Shown: positions 34,294-42,345, numbered from the stretch's first letter. The stretch: DNA of 64,000 bases from Brevibacillus_D fluminis_A (GCF_052072235.1 NZ_CM125436.1:3342001-3406000), one strand, 5' to 3'. Notes: generated from the sequence alone by a model not told the origin. Made by a program: numbers and translations.

Positions 34294-35218
34294 CGAGACA
34301 CATCCCCTTTGTCATAACCTCATCCAACGTCGGCATACCGGCCTGCGCACCCAGCTTTGTGACGGACAATGCCGCGACACGGCTGGCAAAATTTGCCGCA
34401 TCAGCAAGATTCGCTCCCGTCGCGATGGAATAGGCAAGCCCTGCGTTGAACGCATCACCCGCACCAGTCGTGTCCACCACTTCTACTGCATAGCTCGGAC
34501 AGGTCGTCAAAGGGATGCCATTTCCAGCGAAAGCCACACCATTTGCCCCAAGCGTTGTAATGACATATTTTGCCCCTTGGGCAAACATTTGCGCAACGCT
34601 TTCTTCCAAACCTTTTTGGTCTCGGCCCTCATTGCCAGCCAAGACGTCCAACTCGCTTTTGTTTGGTGTGATGTAATCAATTTGCGCAAGCAGCCCCTCC
34701 GGCAGCACTTGCGCCGGTGCCGGGTTCAAAATGACCGTTTTCCCGTAGCGCTTGGCAATTCCGGCTGCCTGCACCACAGTCGGCAGCGGAATTTCCATTT
34801 GCAGCAGGACCAAATCCGCAGCAGCAATCAGCGATTCGTGGCGATCCACGTCGCTTGGCAGCACTCGGTGATTCGCACCTGGCACTACGGTAATACGATT
34901 GTCTTTTTGGCAAAGCTGGATGATCGCGATTCCCGTCGCGACACCATCTTCCTGTTTGATTCCATCCAAAGAGATGCCTTCTCTTTGCAAGGCATGGAGT
35001 AAATCTTTCCCGAAAGAGTCCGTTCCTACAGCGCCGATCATCTGTACGTCAGCGCCGAGGCGCGCCAAAGCGACGGCCTGATTCGCCCCTTTTCCTCCTG
35101 GGATGAAATGCGCCTGCTGGCCGAGCACGGTCTCTCCCTGCATAGGGATGACATCGGTCTCCACCACGATATCCATATTCAAGCTACCTACGACCACTAT
35201 TTTGGGGTTCGACAACAT
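34274..35218 (-). CDS. rbsK: Ribokinase
   Basis: A 314-residue PfkB-family kinase. VVGSLNMDIV opens the protein, GGKGANQAVALARLGA is the ribose-binding signature, and DTTGAGDAFNAG holds the catalytic aspartate and anion hole. It phosphorylates ribose to ribose 5-phosphate. The gene overlaps rbsR by 35 bases and the nucleoside hydrolase by 20, indicating tight coupling. No ribose ABC transporter genes lie nearby, so the substrate is probably ribose released by the hydrolase. Confidence 0.94.
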   Translation of the reverse strand: MLSNPKIVVVGSLNMDIVVETDVIPMQGETVLGQQAHFIPGGKGANQAVALARLGADVQMIGAVGTDSFGKDLLHALQREGISLDGIKQEDGVATGIAIIQLCQKDNRITVVPGANHRVLPSDVDRHESLIAAADLVLLQMEIPLPTVVQAAGIAKRYGKTVILNPAPAQVLPEGLLAQIDYITPNKSELDVLAGNEGRDQKGLEESVAQMFAQGAKYVITTLGANGVAFAGNGIPLTTCPSYAVEVVDTTGAGDAFNAGLAYSIATGANLADAANFASRVAALSVTKLGAQAGMPTLDEVMTKGMCLDEKVSD

Positions 35219-36215
35219 CTCCGCTCCTTTCCGTCGATGCTCTCTGTATCAGTGAAACATCCAGTTCATAGACTTGTTTGTTTTCTAGCGTCCCCTGAAT
35301 CTCCGCAAACAACAGCTTGGCAGCCGTAGCTCCCATTTCATAAATGGGTTGGGCCACTGTCGTAAGCTCCGGTTCTGTTATTTCCGTCAACGCAATTCCA
35401 TCGAATCCGCAGATCGACACCTGTTTGGGGACTTCAATGCCCAGTTGCCGCAATGCCTTCAATGCACCGATCGCCATCAGATCGTTTCCGGCAAAGATTC
35501 CGTCCAAATCCGGATGGCGCCTCAGCAGTTCGAGTGTCGCCTGCCGTCCACCCTCCAAGGTAAAATGTCCGGGCTCCGTCAAATCTGGCGAAAACCATTC
35601 GTATGTACGAATACGATCTTCATAGCCGCGCAAACGTTCCATCGCCGTAATGAAAGGAGCTGCCCCCGAAATATGGGCAATTTTTTGACAGCCAATCGAC
35701 AGCAAATGATCGACTGCCATCTTGGCTCCGAGATAGTTATTGCAGCGGACAACGTTGCAGTAGCCGTAGTCAAGCGCGCGGTCAAGTACAACCATCGGCA
35801 GCTTCTGATTTTTTAAACGCATGATGTCTTCGGTAGAAAGGGTGTTGGAGGCAAAAATGATCCCTTCAATGTACCTCTGGGCTAGCAGTTCCACATACGA
35901 AATTTCTCTGGCAAACTGATCGTCAGAATTGCATAAAATAACCGTATATTGGTGGGAACGAGCGACATCCTCGATCGCCCTGGCCAATTCTGGAAAGAAA
36001 GGGTTCGTGATGTCAGGCAGGATCAAGGCAATCGTCCCCGACCGTTTGTTCGCAAGGGTGCGCGCCACAAGATTCGGCTGATACTCCAGCTCATCGATTG
36101 CAGCCAGCACCCGCAGCTCCGTCTCCTGATTCACATACCCATTCTTGTTCAGTACGCGTGATACCGTAGCGACTGATACCCCGGCTCGTTTCGCCACATC
36201 TTTAATGGTTGCCAT
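35184..36215 (-). CDS. rbsR: LacI-family transcriptional repressor (RbsR-like)
   Basis: A 343-residue LacI/GalR regulator. The N-terminal helix-turn-helix is IKDVAKRAGVSVATVSRVLN and the hinge is YQPNLVARTLA. A periplasmic-binding-type effector domain follows (IALILPDITNPFFPELA, GIFAGNDLMAIGALKAL, VSICGFDGIALTE). It is first in the operon with rbsK and the hydrolase. Two LacI-type palindromes flank its transcription start, so autorepression relieved by ribose or a phosphate derivative is likely. The effector is inferred. Confidence 0.9.
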   Translation of the reverse strand: MATIKDVAKRAGVSVATVSRVLNKNGYVNQETELRVLAAIDELEYQPNLVARTLANKRSGTIALILPDITNPFFPELARAIEDVARSHQYTVILCNSDDQFAREISYVELLAQRYIEGIIFASNTLSTEDIMRLKNQKLPMVVLDRALDYGYCNVVRCNNYLGAKMAVDHLLSIGCQKIAHISGAAPFITAMERLRGYEDRIRTYEWFSPDLTEPGHFTLEGGRQATLELLRRHPDLDGIFAGNDLMAIGALKALRQLGIEVPKQVSICGFDGIALTEITEPELTTVAQPIYEMGATAAKLLFAEIQGTLENKQVYELDVSLIQRASTERSGDVVEPQNSGRR

Positions 36216-36236
36216 CTGCTATGCCCCACCCGTATC

Positions 36237-36250
36237 TGTAATCGGTTACA
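36237..36250 (-). promoter_or_regulatory. Candidate RbsR operator 1
   Basis: TGTAATCGGTTACA is a 14-bp CG-centred palindrome with one mismatched pair, in the rbsR leader. Such sites are typical of LacI-family regulators. Confidence 0.6.
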
Positions 36251-36279
36251 CCCTGGTTAAAAAAAAGAAACAAGTATTG

Positions 36280-36293
36280 TGTAACCGTTTCCA
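36280..36293 (-). promoter_or_regulatory. Candidate RbsR operator 2
   Basis: TGTAACCGTTTCCA shares the TGTAAnCG half with operator 1. Its centre is 43 bp away (about four helical turns), and it covers the predicted transcription start. Confidence 0.6.
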
Positions 36294-36301
36294 CATTTCC
36301 G

Positions 36302-36330
36302 ATTATATACGCGCTTTCCGTAGAAATCAA
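36302..36330 (-). promoter_or_regulatory. Sigma-A promoter of the rbsR operon
   Basis: On the minus strand, -35 TTGATT (36330-36325), a 17-base spacer, and consensus -10 TATAAT (36307-36302). Confidence 0.75.
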
Positions 36331-36378
36331 TGAAATTTTTTGCAATGAACAACGGGTTGTGGCGCACATTTTTGCACG

Positions 36379-36421
36379 AAAAAAGGAACCAGCAGCTGAT
36401 TGTGTTGAATCGGCTGCTGGT
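36379..36421 (-). terminator. Intrinsic terminator after spoIIIE
   Basis: ACCAGCAGC and GCTGCTGGT pair (an inner GATT/AATC extends the stem), followed on the minus strand by TCCTTTTTTC. Confidence 0.85.
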
Positions 36422-36429
36422 CGTTTTCA

Positions 36430-38802
36430 TTATGAAATATTCGTCTCGATATTCGCCGGGCGTGGAATTCGCACCTCACGCGGCTTGCTTCCTTCATACG
36501 GGCCGACAATTCCTTTGGCTTCCATGATGTCGATCAATCGCGCTGCCCGGGTATAGCCGATGCGCAGACGGCGCTGGAGCAGAGAAGCCGACGCAGTTTG
36601 GCCTTCCGCAACAATTTGCACCGCTTGGTCAAACAAATCGTCATCGACAACCGTTTTGTTTTCTTCTTCGGTCTCTTCCGGTATCATCTCTGACTGGTAC
36701 GTTGCTTCCTGCTGCTCTTTGACAAAGCGGACAACCTCTTCCACCTCTTTGTCGGAAACAAACGCCCCTTGCACCCGGGTCGGTTTGGAAGCGCCCATTG
36801 GCAAGTACAGCATGTCGCCACGACCGAGCAATTTTTCTGCGCCTCCCATGTCCAAAATGGTGCGGGAATCCGCCATGGACGATACGCCAAACGCGATGCG
36901 CGAAGGAATGTTGGCTTTGATGACACCGGTGATGACATCAACCGATGGGCGCTGGGTCGCGATGATCAAGTGGATGCCTGCAGCGCGAGCCATCTGTGCC
37001 AACCGGCAAATCGCATCCTCGACTTCCCCTGGCGCAACCATCATCAGGTCCGCCAACTCATCGACGATTACGACGATATAGGGAAGAGCGGCTGCGTGTC
37101 CTTCCTGCTCGCGGATCATTTGGTTGTACATCTCAATGTTACGGCTTCCGTTTTTGGCGAACAGGTTGTAGCGTCTTTCCATTTCGCTCACGACTTTTTT
37201 CAGCGCAACGGATGCTCTGCGCGGGTCCGTGACGACCGGTGCGAGCAGATGGGGAATCCCGTTGTATACGTTCAATTCGACCATTTTCGGGTCGATCATC
37301 ATCAGCTTCACTTCATCAGGGGTTGCCTTGAACAAGATGCTCATGATCAAGCCGTTGATGCATACCGATTTTCCGCTTCCTGTCGCCCCCGCTACCAGCA
37401 AGTGGGGCATTTTCGCCAAGTCCGCGACAATCGGTTCCCCGGAGATGTCGCGCCCAAGGGCGGTCGTCAGTTTTGCCGGCGAGTCTTTGTACTTCCCTTC
37501 CTCCAGCACTTCCCGCAGAGAAACGACCGCTACCTCCGAATTCGGGACCTCGATCCCGATCGCCGATTTCCCTGGAATGGGGGCCTCGATCCGAATGTCT
37601 TTCGCCGCGAGCGCAAGTGCCAGGTCGTCGGTAAGGCTGACGATTCTGCTTACTTTCACACCGGTTGCAGGCTGTACTTCATAACGTGTTACCGCCGGTC
37701 CACGGTGTACTGCGGATACGGATGCCTGCACACCAAAGCTTTTCAGCGTCTGTACCAGCTTGTCCGCATTGGACTGCAAATCCGTCTCTTTGCCCGACAC
37801 ATGTGTCTTCAGCCGTTGCAGCATCGAAAGACCCGGCATGATGTACGGTTTTGCTTCAATATGCTCCTTAATTTCAATGTCAGCGAACAACGCATCGTCG
37901 GCTTCAAGCGATGGATCTGCCGCTGATTTGGCTTTTTGCTCTGCCTGCGGCTTTCGGTCTTGCCCTTCCGCTCGCGCCTCTTCGATGAGACGATCGGCAA
38001 AATCGTGGATGACAAGCTGTGCCGCCTGGGATTCTTCCACTGGCTCCTCTTCGTCTACATGCGCATCGTCATACGACTGGAAGGTGTCCTGGATGGCAAT
38101 CGGCTTTTTCTGGTTGTCTTCTTTTTTGGCTGCAGCACGTTCCGCCGACTGTTGCTTGCGTTTTTCCGACTCTTCCTGCAGCAGCTGGACAGAATCCTTC
38201 ACCGACTCTTTGATTTTGCGATAGCTTTCAGAACACTTGGTTCGGATGAAGAGCAGAATATCCACGTAGGACAGCTTGAGCAAGAACATGACCCCAATCA
38301 GGAACAGCAGCACGATGATCAGGCCGGTACCGACCGTGCCAACCAATGCGTTGCTGATGGTGAAGAACACCGCTCCTGTCATGCCGCCCCCAACGCCGGT
38401 CGTCGATACTTTTTGGCTTTGGTCCATCAGCAAACGGTCCCATGTTGCCCGGATCATATTCTGATCGGCATATTTGCCGTCAGCGGTTACCATTTTATAA
38501 AGCAGCAAATGGTCCCACATCAAAATGCCAAGCAAAATCAGCAGCGTCCCGAACAGCTGAGGCGTTATCCGCGGCATTTTACGGGTGAACATCATATGTA
38601 TGGCGACGGCAATCATGATGATCGGCAAAACGAAATCCCAGGAGCCTGCAAAAAATCGAAAGAGGAACGCAAGCACGTGTTTGCCCAGCCAGCCGCTTTC
38701 CAGCAAGCCGATTAAAGAAACAGCGATGATTACCAATCCGATAAGCTCTACCTTGACTACCGAGGACCATGCCGGTTTAGGCGGGTGTTTCTCTTTTCTC
38801 AC
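36430..38802 (-). CDS. spoIIIE: DNA translocase SpoIIIE (FtsK family)
   Basis: A 790-residue septal DNA pump. Four transmembrane helices lie in the first ~190 residues, followed by a charged Gln/Glu/Lys linker. The motor domain has Walker A GATGSGKS and Walker B IVVIVDELADLMM. The C-terminal gamma winged helix (SASLLQRRLRIGYTRAARLID) recognises SRS/KOPS-type sequences. It moves the chromosome into the forespore. Two GTG codons fit the start: 38802 has AAGGAGG at about 7 bases and is preferred over 38808, where spacing is only 1. The leader is long and structured (38848-39130). Confidence 0.96.
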   Translation of the reverse strand: MRKEKHPPKPAWSSVVKVELIGLVIIAVSLIGLLESGWLGKHVLAFLFRFFAGSWDFVLPIIMIAVAIHMMFTRKMPRITPQLFGTLLILLGILMWDHLLLYKMVTADGKYADQNMIRATWDRLLMDQSQKVSTTGVGGGMTGAVFFTISNALVGTVGTGLIIVLLFLIGVMFLLKLSYVDILLFIRTKCSESYRKIKESVKDSVQLLQEESEKRKQQSAERAAAKKEDNQKKPIAIQDTFQSYDDAHVDEEEPVEESQAAQLVIHDFADRLIEEARAEGQDRKPQAEQKAKSAADPSLEADDALFADIEIKEHIEAKPYIMPGLSMLQRLKTHVSGKETDLQSNADKLVQTLKSFGVQASVSAVHRGPAVTRYEVQPATGVKVSRIVSLTDDLALALAAKDIRIEAPIPGKSAIGIEVPNSEVAVVSLREVLEEGKYKDSPAKLTTALGRDISGEPIVADLAKMPHLLVAGATGSGKSVCINGLIMSILFKATPDEVKLMMIDPKMVELNVYNGIPHLLAPVVTDPRRASVALKKVVSEMERRYNLFAKNGSRNIEMYNQMIREQEGHAAALPYIVVIVDELADLMMVAPGEVEDAICRLAQMARAAGIHLIIATQRPSVDVITGVIKANIPSRIAFGVSSMADSRTILDMGGAEKLLGRGDMLYLPMGASKPTRVQGAFVSDKEVEEVVRFVKEQQEATYQSEMIPEETEEENKTVVDDDLFDQAVQIVAEGQTASASLLQRRLRIGYTRAARLIDIMEAKGIVGPYEGSKPREVRIPRPANIETNIS

Positions 38803-38847
38803 TGGCACGCCTCCTTTTCATTCTACTGAAATCTGCGCAGCAAAACC

Positions 38848-38861
38848 CTTGCTGCAGCAAG
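38848..38861. repeat. Perfect palindrome CTTGCTGCAGCAAG
   Basis: A 14-bp exact palindrome, about 10 bases after a TATACT -10 (38877-38872) and 46 bases before the spoIIIE start. It is positioned as an operator would be. Confidence 0.55.
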
Positions 38862-39019
38862 CCTAATTTCAAGTATAGCACAGGAAAATAAAAGAAATAC
38901 AGGACATCATGCCGACAAATCGGGTCGAAAAATGATGGGGACACTCGATCGATCCTCACAAGCTGTTCCTTCATGACCAGTGCCAAATGACTGGAATTCT
39001 CCCTAGTTTTGCTCGAAAT

Positions 39020-39066
39020 GAACCGCTCGCATGCATAGATGCGGGTTCGTTCTTGCTGCACCCGCA
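39020..39066 (-). promoter_or_regulatory. Mutually exclusive stems in the spoIIIE leader
   Basis: In transcript order TGCGGGT (39066-39060) can pair with ACCCGCA (39046-39040). The same segment, GAACCCGCAT (39048-39039), can instead pair with ATGCG...GGTTC (39032-39020, 3-base bulge). Both stems cannot form together. No U-tract follows. Confidence 0.4.
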
Positions 39067-39100
39067 ATGGAAGTTTTGTCCACAGAATGTATGTTCTTAT

Positions 39101-39130
39101 ATTTTAACGAATGAAAGACCTTGAATGCAA
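39101..39130 (-). promoter_or_regulatory. Sigma-A promoter upstream of spoIIIE
   Basis: On the minus strand, -35 TTGCAT (39130-39125), an 18-base spacer, and -10 TAAAAT (39106-39101), giving a leader of about 290 bases. Confidence 0.5.
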
Positions 39131-39170
39131 ATAAAAAAATTTGTTGGTTGGCTTTGTTTTTGGAACTGCA

Positions 39171-39203
39171 AAAAACACCCGTCAGAGCGACCGGGTGTTT
39201 TTG
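39171..39203 (-). terminator. Intrinsic terminator after ylzJ
   Basis: AAAAACACCCG and CGGGTGTTTTT pair around a 10-base loop, with T-runs at both ends. Confidence 0.88.
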
Positions 39204-39247
39204 GTAAGAAACATTTGCTGTCTGATCCGTTTGCCGCAGCTCCGCTT

Positions 39248-39478
39248 TTATCCACCCAAATCCGGACGAAAATAAATTTTTTGTCCAGGCGCAAAGCGCG
39301 GATTCAAATAATCTTGCGGATTGGGACTGATGAGGCGAATGATTTTTCCTTCAAACGTCCCGGTTGGTTCAACCATCATCGTCACATCGCCAAACGAAAG
39401 CTCTTGCACGCTCTGCTTTTCCACTGCTTCCTGGTTTTCAAAAATGTATTCCAGCGGCATCGTCGTATACATGATCAT
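39248..39478 (-). CDS. ylzJ: YlzJ-like small protein
   Basis: A 76-residue protein matching YlzJ (MIMYTTMPLEYIF... then a basic-hydrophobic core ending YFRPDLGG). Function unknown. Its ATG overlaps the tepA stop by four bases (ATGA), so it is translated with tepA and probably under the same forespore promoter. In B. subtilis ylzJ lies in the same place between tepA and rnjB. Confidence 0.85.
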   Translation of the reverse strand: MIMYTTMPLEYIFENQEAVEKQSVQELSFGDVTMMVEPTGTFEGKIIRLISPNPQDYLNPRFAPGQKIYFRPDLGG

Positions 39479-40263
39479 TGCAGAATCTTCTCCTCTTTGC
39501 GCTTCGCAATCAGTTCGTTCAGCTTGGCCAACGCTTTGCCCAAGCCCCCTACTTCATCAATCAGTCCGTACTTGACCGCATCCGCGCCGATTACGTTCGT
39601 CCCGATATCGCGGCTCAGCTCTCCCGTGCGCAGCATCAAGTCTTTGAACTGCTCTTCCGTAATATTGGAATGCCGCGAAACGAACTGGACAACCCGATCC
39701 TGCATTTTATCCAGATATTCAAACGTTTGTGGAACGCCGATCACCAATCCCGTCAAGCGAATCGGATGGATCGTCATCGTTGCCGTCTCCGTGATCATCG
39801 AGTAATCGCCCGATACCGCGATCGGCACCCCGATGCTATGTCCACCGCCCAATACGAGCGTTACAACCGGCTTCGACAGGGAGGAAATGATTTCGGCCAA
39901 CGCCAGCCCGGCTTCCACATCACCGCCTACCGTATTCAAAATGACGAGCACGCCTTCAATTTTGGCATTTTGCTCGGCTGCTACCAACTGCGGGATCAGA
40001 TGCTCATATTTCGTCGTTTTGTTTTGCGGGGGAAGCTGGATGTGCCCCTCCACCTGACCGATGATGGTCAGGCAGTAAATATTGCTTTCCAGCTGCGGCA
40101 CATTTGTTTGCCCAAGCTGTGTAATGGTATCGAGAATCCGTTTCTTGGAATCGTCAGTGCCAGCTCCTTCATCAGATGTCCCTGGCTGTTGCGGCTGCTC
40201 CTGACCTTGGCGATTCATCGGATGCAAGGTGTTCAGGTGCGGCGGGAACTCATTGTTCGGCAT
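39475..40263 (-). CDS. tepA: ClpP-like spore protease TepA
   Basis: A 262-residue member of the ClpP/crotonase superfamily. A Gln/Pro-rich N-terminal tail (about 1-45) precedes the fold. LNTVGGDVEAGLALAE forms the oxyanion strand, GGGHSIGVPIAVSGDY carries the nucleophile-position serine, and ATMTIHPIR supplies the histidine. In B. subtilis TepA helps degrade small acid-soluble spore proteins at outgrowth. AAAGGAGG precedes the ATG. A sigma-G-like promoter sits just upstream (40289-40319). Confidence 0.92.
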   Translation of the reverse strand: MPNNEFPPHLNTLHPMNRQGQEQPQQPGTSDEGAGTDDSKKRILDTITQLGQTNVPQLESNIYCLTIIGQVEGHIQLPPQNKTTKYEHLIPQLVAAEQNAKIEGVLVILNTVGGDVEAGLALAEIISSLSKPVVTLVLGGGHSIGVPIAVSGDYSMITETATMTIHPIRLTGLVIGVPQTFEYLDKMQDRVVQFVSRHSNITEEQFKDLMLRTGELSRDIGTNVIGADAVKYGLIDEVGGLGKALAKLNELIAKRKEEKILQ

Positions 40264-40288
40264 GTAGGTACCTCCTTTGCTGTCCTAC

Positions 40289-40319
40289 ATAGTATGGATT
40301 GCCTGCCAGAAATAATGCA
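40289..40319 (-). promoter_or_regulatory. Sigma-G-like promoter of tepA-ylzJ
   Basis: On the minus strand TGCATT (40319-40314), a 17-base spacer, and CATACTAT (40296-40289). This fits the forespore sigma-G pattern (TGnATA, 17-18, CATAnTA) with one mismatch in the -35. The start would be about 20 bases before the ATG. Confidence 0.55.
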
Positions 40320-40445
40320 CCTCCACCTTTGGGCACCCTATCCATGCAGCTCGTTTTTTCACTCCTGAAGTTTCGGCAACAACTGCATGCATATCCCCTG
40401 ATTCAAAGAAACACATTAGTAATAAACGAATTGAGGTGAACAGTC

Positions 40446-40670
40446 ATGAACGGCATGCAATTGGTCGAGTTCCTTAGAACCACCGAAGACAAGATCATGC
40501 ATATCCACCGGGCAATCGACCATATCAGTAGCAATGATGAACTGAAAGAATCGGTGGCTGTTTTAACAGAAGTGATAAAGGATTATCAGATCCAAACCGA
40601 AAAAGTGAAAGGGAAACTGCAAAGCATCGAGGTTGGTGACCAGCACCAGCCGCAACAGCAGTACCGGTAA
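40446..40670 (+). CDS. Small helical protein of unknown function (74 residues)
   Basis: The ATG has GAGGTGA about 7 bases upstream and the frame ends just before a strong terminator, so the unit is complete. The sequence is polar and helical (TTEDKIMHIHRAIDHISSNDELKESVAVLTEVI...), likely one or two amphipathic helices, with a Gln-rich C-terminus. There is no signal peptide, membrane helix or cysteine. I do not recognise the family. It is divergent from tepA; both may be expressed in sporulation, but no clear promoter is visible here. Confidence 0.65.
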   Translation: MNGMQLVEFLRTTEDKIMHIHRAIDHISSNDELKESVAVLTEVIKDYQIQTEKVKGKLQSIEVGDQHQPQQQYR

Positions 40671-40675
40671 GAAAT

Positions 40676-40716
40676 GAAAAAGCCGAACTTCTCGAAAGTG
40701 GGAGGTTCGGCTTTTC
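40676..40716 (+). terminator. Intrinsic terminator after the 74-residue gene
   Basis: AAAAGCCGAAC-TTC... pairs with ...GGTTCGGCTTTT with an internal mismatch, followed by CTC. Confidence 0.8.
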
Positions 40717-40793
40717 TCATCGCTTCGTTTCCTTCTTACAGACCGGTGCTGCGCATGTGGATCAGATGCTGAACAACTGAAGCACGTTTTTAA

Positions 40794-41903
40794 TCAAAGG
40801 CTATCCTTGCGAACAACGCCGTTCGAAGCGGGGTCTGGCGGTATAAAGAGCTGATCTTCCCTGAACTGGAGGATCGTTTCATTACGACCAAATATGAAGG
40901 GAACACTGGCTTGTATACATCGGAAAAACTCCAGTCATACTCAGGGATTCAACAGCTTTATGTGAAAGCACAAAGTGAAAACCCGAGCGGTTTCTTTAAA
41001 GACAATGGAATGACGGTTGCTGTGTCGCACGGACGTTCCCTCGGATTTTCGCGATTCGCGTGCAGTTCGACCGGAAACACCTCATCGTCACTGGCCATGT
41101 ATGCAGCGCTTGCAGACGGTGAGTCTTACGTGTATGTTCCGCAAGACCGCATCTCGCAAAACAAAGTATTACAGACGTTGGCCTATGGTGCGAATGTGAT
41201 CCGTTTTGACGGCACGTATGATGACGGGATTCGCTTTTTGTGCGACCACGCAGAAGAACTCGGTCTATATGTGTGCAATTCCGTTAACCCGATGCGAATT
41301 GAAGGACAAAAAAGCATCATTTATGAAATTGCTCATACGCTGGAATGGAAGCTGCCTGATTGGATCGTCGTTCCGGGCGGAGCTTTAAGCAATGCGACCG
41401 CCTTGGGAAAAGGGCTTCACGATCTCTACACGCTCGGTTTCATCGATAAGCTCCCCCGGGTTGCGATCGTGCAAGCCGTTGGCGCAAGCCCGTTTCACCG
41501 AATGGTCGTGCAAAAGCTTGATGCGTTAGAGCCCGAACCGTCACCACAAACGGTTGCCTCCGCGCTCAACATCGGGAATCCGCCCAGTTGGAAAAAAGCA
41601 CTGCGCATGATTGAAGCTACAAACGGTGTGACAATCGCGGTCTCTGACGAGGAAATTTTGGATGCGAAAGCGATGGTTGATCAATCCGGAATCGGTTGTG
41701 AACCGGCTTCTGCCGCAACGATCGCCGGACTGCGTGCCTTAATCGAAACGAATGTCATCGATAAAGAGGAATCTGCCCTCTGCATTCTGACCGGAAACAT
41801 GCTGAAAGATACGGACGCCCTCTACCAGTACCACCTCGGCGAATCACATGGTCGTTTTCAGCGTACAATCCAAAACAGCAGTCTCCATTCTTCAGCCACT
41901 TAA
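40794..41903 (+). pseudogene. 5'-truncated threonine synthase (thrC-like)
   Basis: The frame opens at a stop (40791) and at once reads threonine-synthase-like sequence: GVWRYKELIFPELEDRF, then TKYEGNTGLYTSEKL. It continues through the PLP lysine region NPSGFFKDNGM, CSSTGNTSSSLA, PGGALSNATALGKG and GCEPASAATIAGL to a natural stop. The N-terminal zinc-ribbon or leader part is missing and no ATG or GTG start lies upstream of the homology; the first usable codon is TTG 40911, inside it. The usual serine of PSG-S-FKD is phenylalanine. No promoter or clear ribosome site is visible and a terminator stands just upstream. I call it a decaying pseudogene; residual function cannot be excluded. Confidence 0.7.
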
Positions 41904-42013
41904 ATTTTATTTTCCTTTTCCCATCAAGCGAAGACGCCTATTCCAACAGGTTTTTCACTTTGGGTGAAACTTTATTTAAGACCATTCGTATACTATAAAA
42001 AAACTTTTACGTA

Positions 42014-42043
42014 TTGCCTATACGTTTTGTCCGGGTGTACACT
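42014..42043 (+). promoter_or_regulatory. Promoter of the small membrane-protein pair
   Basis: TTGCCT (42014-42019), an 18-base spacer and TACACT (42038-42043). A dyad ACGTA-N7-TACGT (42009-42025) overlaps the -35. Another TATACT (41989-41994) lies upstream. Confidence 0.45.
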
Positions 42044-42075
42044 AGGAACCACTACAGGAAGGGGGTTGACTCGTC

Positions 42076-42345
42076 ATGGAAGATCTTTTGCTCTACGTCA
42101 GTTTTGACGAGCTCATCTCGTGGTTCGTCTTCCTGTGTGGTGCGGTTGCTCCGTTCATCGTGATCGGTCGGGTGCAACTTCCTGCATCCCGTACTACGAT
42201 CGTGCTGAAACAGGCGTATGAAAAGAACATCAACCCGGTTTTGGTTGAACGCTATCCGTCACTTGCACCCTTGTATCATGTGTTAACGATTCGCTCCGAT
42301 CTCGATGGTGATCCATACCCTGTCACATTGTTTTTCCGCCCCTGA
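42076..42345 (+). CDS. Small membrane protein of unknown function (89 residues)
   Basis: ATG 42076 follows GGAAGGGGG at workable spacing. Residues about 10-32 (ISWFVFLCGAVAPFIVIG) form one transmembrane helix after a short acidic N-terminus. The remaining ~55 residues are soluble and end YPVTLFFRP. I do not recognise the family. It is followed after 26 bases by a 43-residue gene with its own strong ribosome site, and the pair ends at one terminator. Confidence 0.6.
   Translation: MEDLLLYVSFDELISWFVFLCGAVAPFIVIGRVQLPASRTTIVLKQAYEKNINPVLVERYPSLAPLYHVLTIRSDLDGDPYPVTLFFRP

Larger units (their letters stand above)
38803..39247. other. Gene-free 445-base region between spoIIIE and ylzJ
   Basis: It holds, from right to left, the ylzJ terminator (39171-39203), a promoter for spoIIIE (39101-39130), alternative stem-loops (39020-39066), a second -10 (TATACT, 38877-38872) and a perfect 14-bp palindrome (38848-38861). 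I see no convincing coding sequence. Confidence 0.6.

Noticed and set aside
38777..39067. 96-codon minus-strand frame across the spoIIIE start
   Set aside because: No ribosome site, Cys/Phe-rich unlikely composition, overlaps the spoIIIE start and lies in the structured leader.
40911..41903. Intact short threonine synthase started at TTG 40911
   Set aside because: Family homology continues upstream of the TTG (WRYKEL, EGNTG), so this would be an internal start in a truncated gene.
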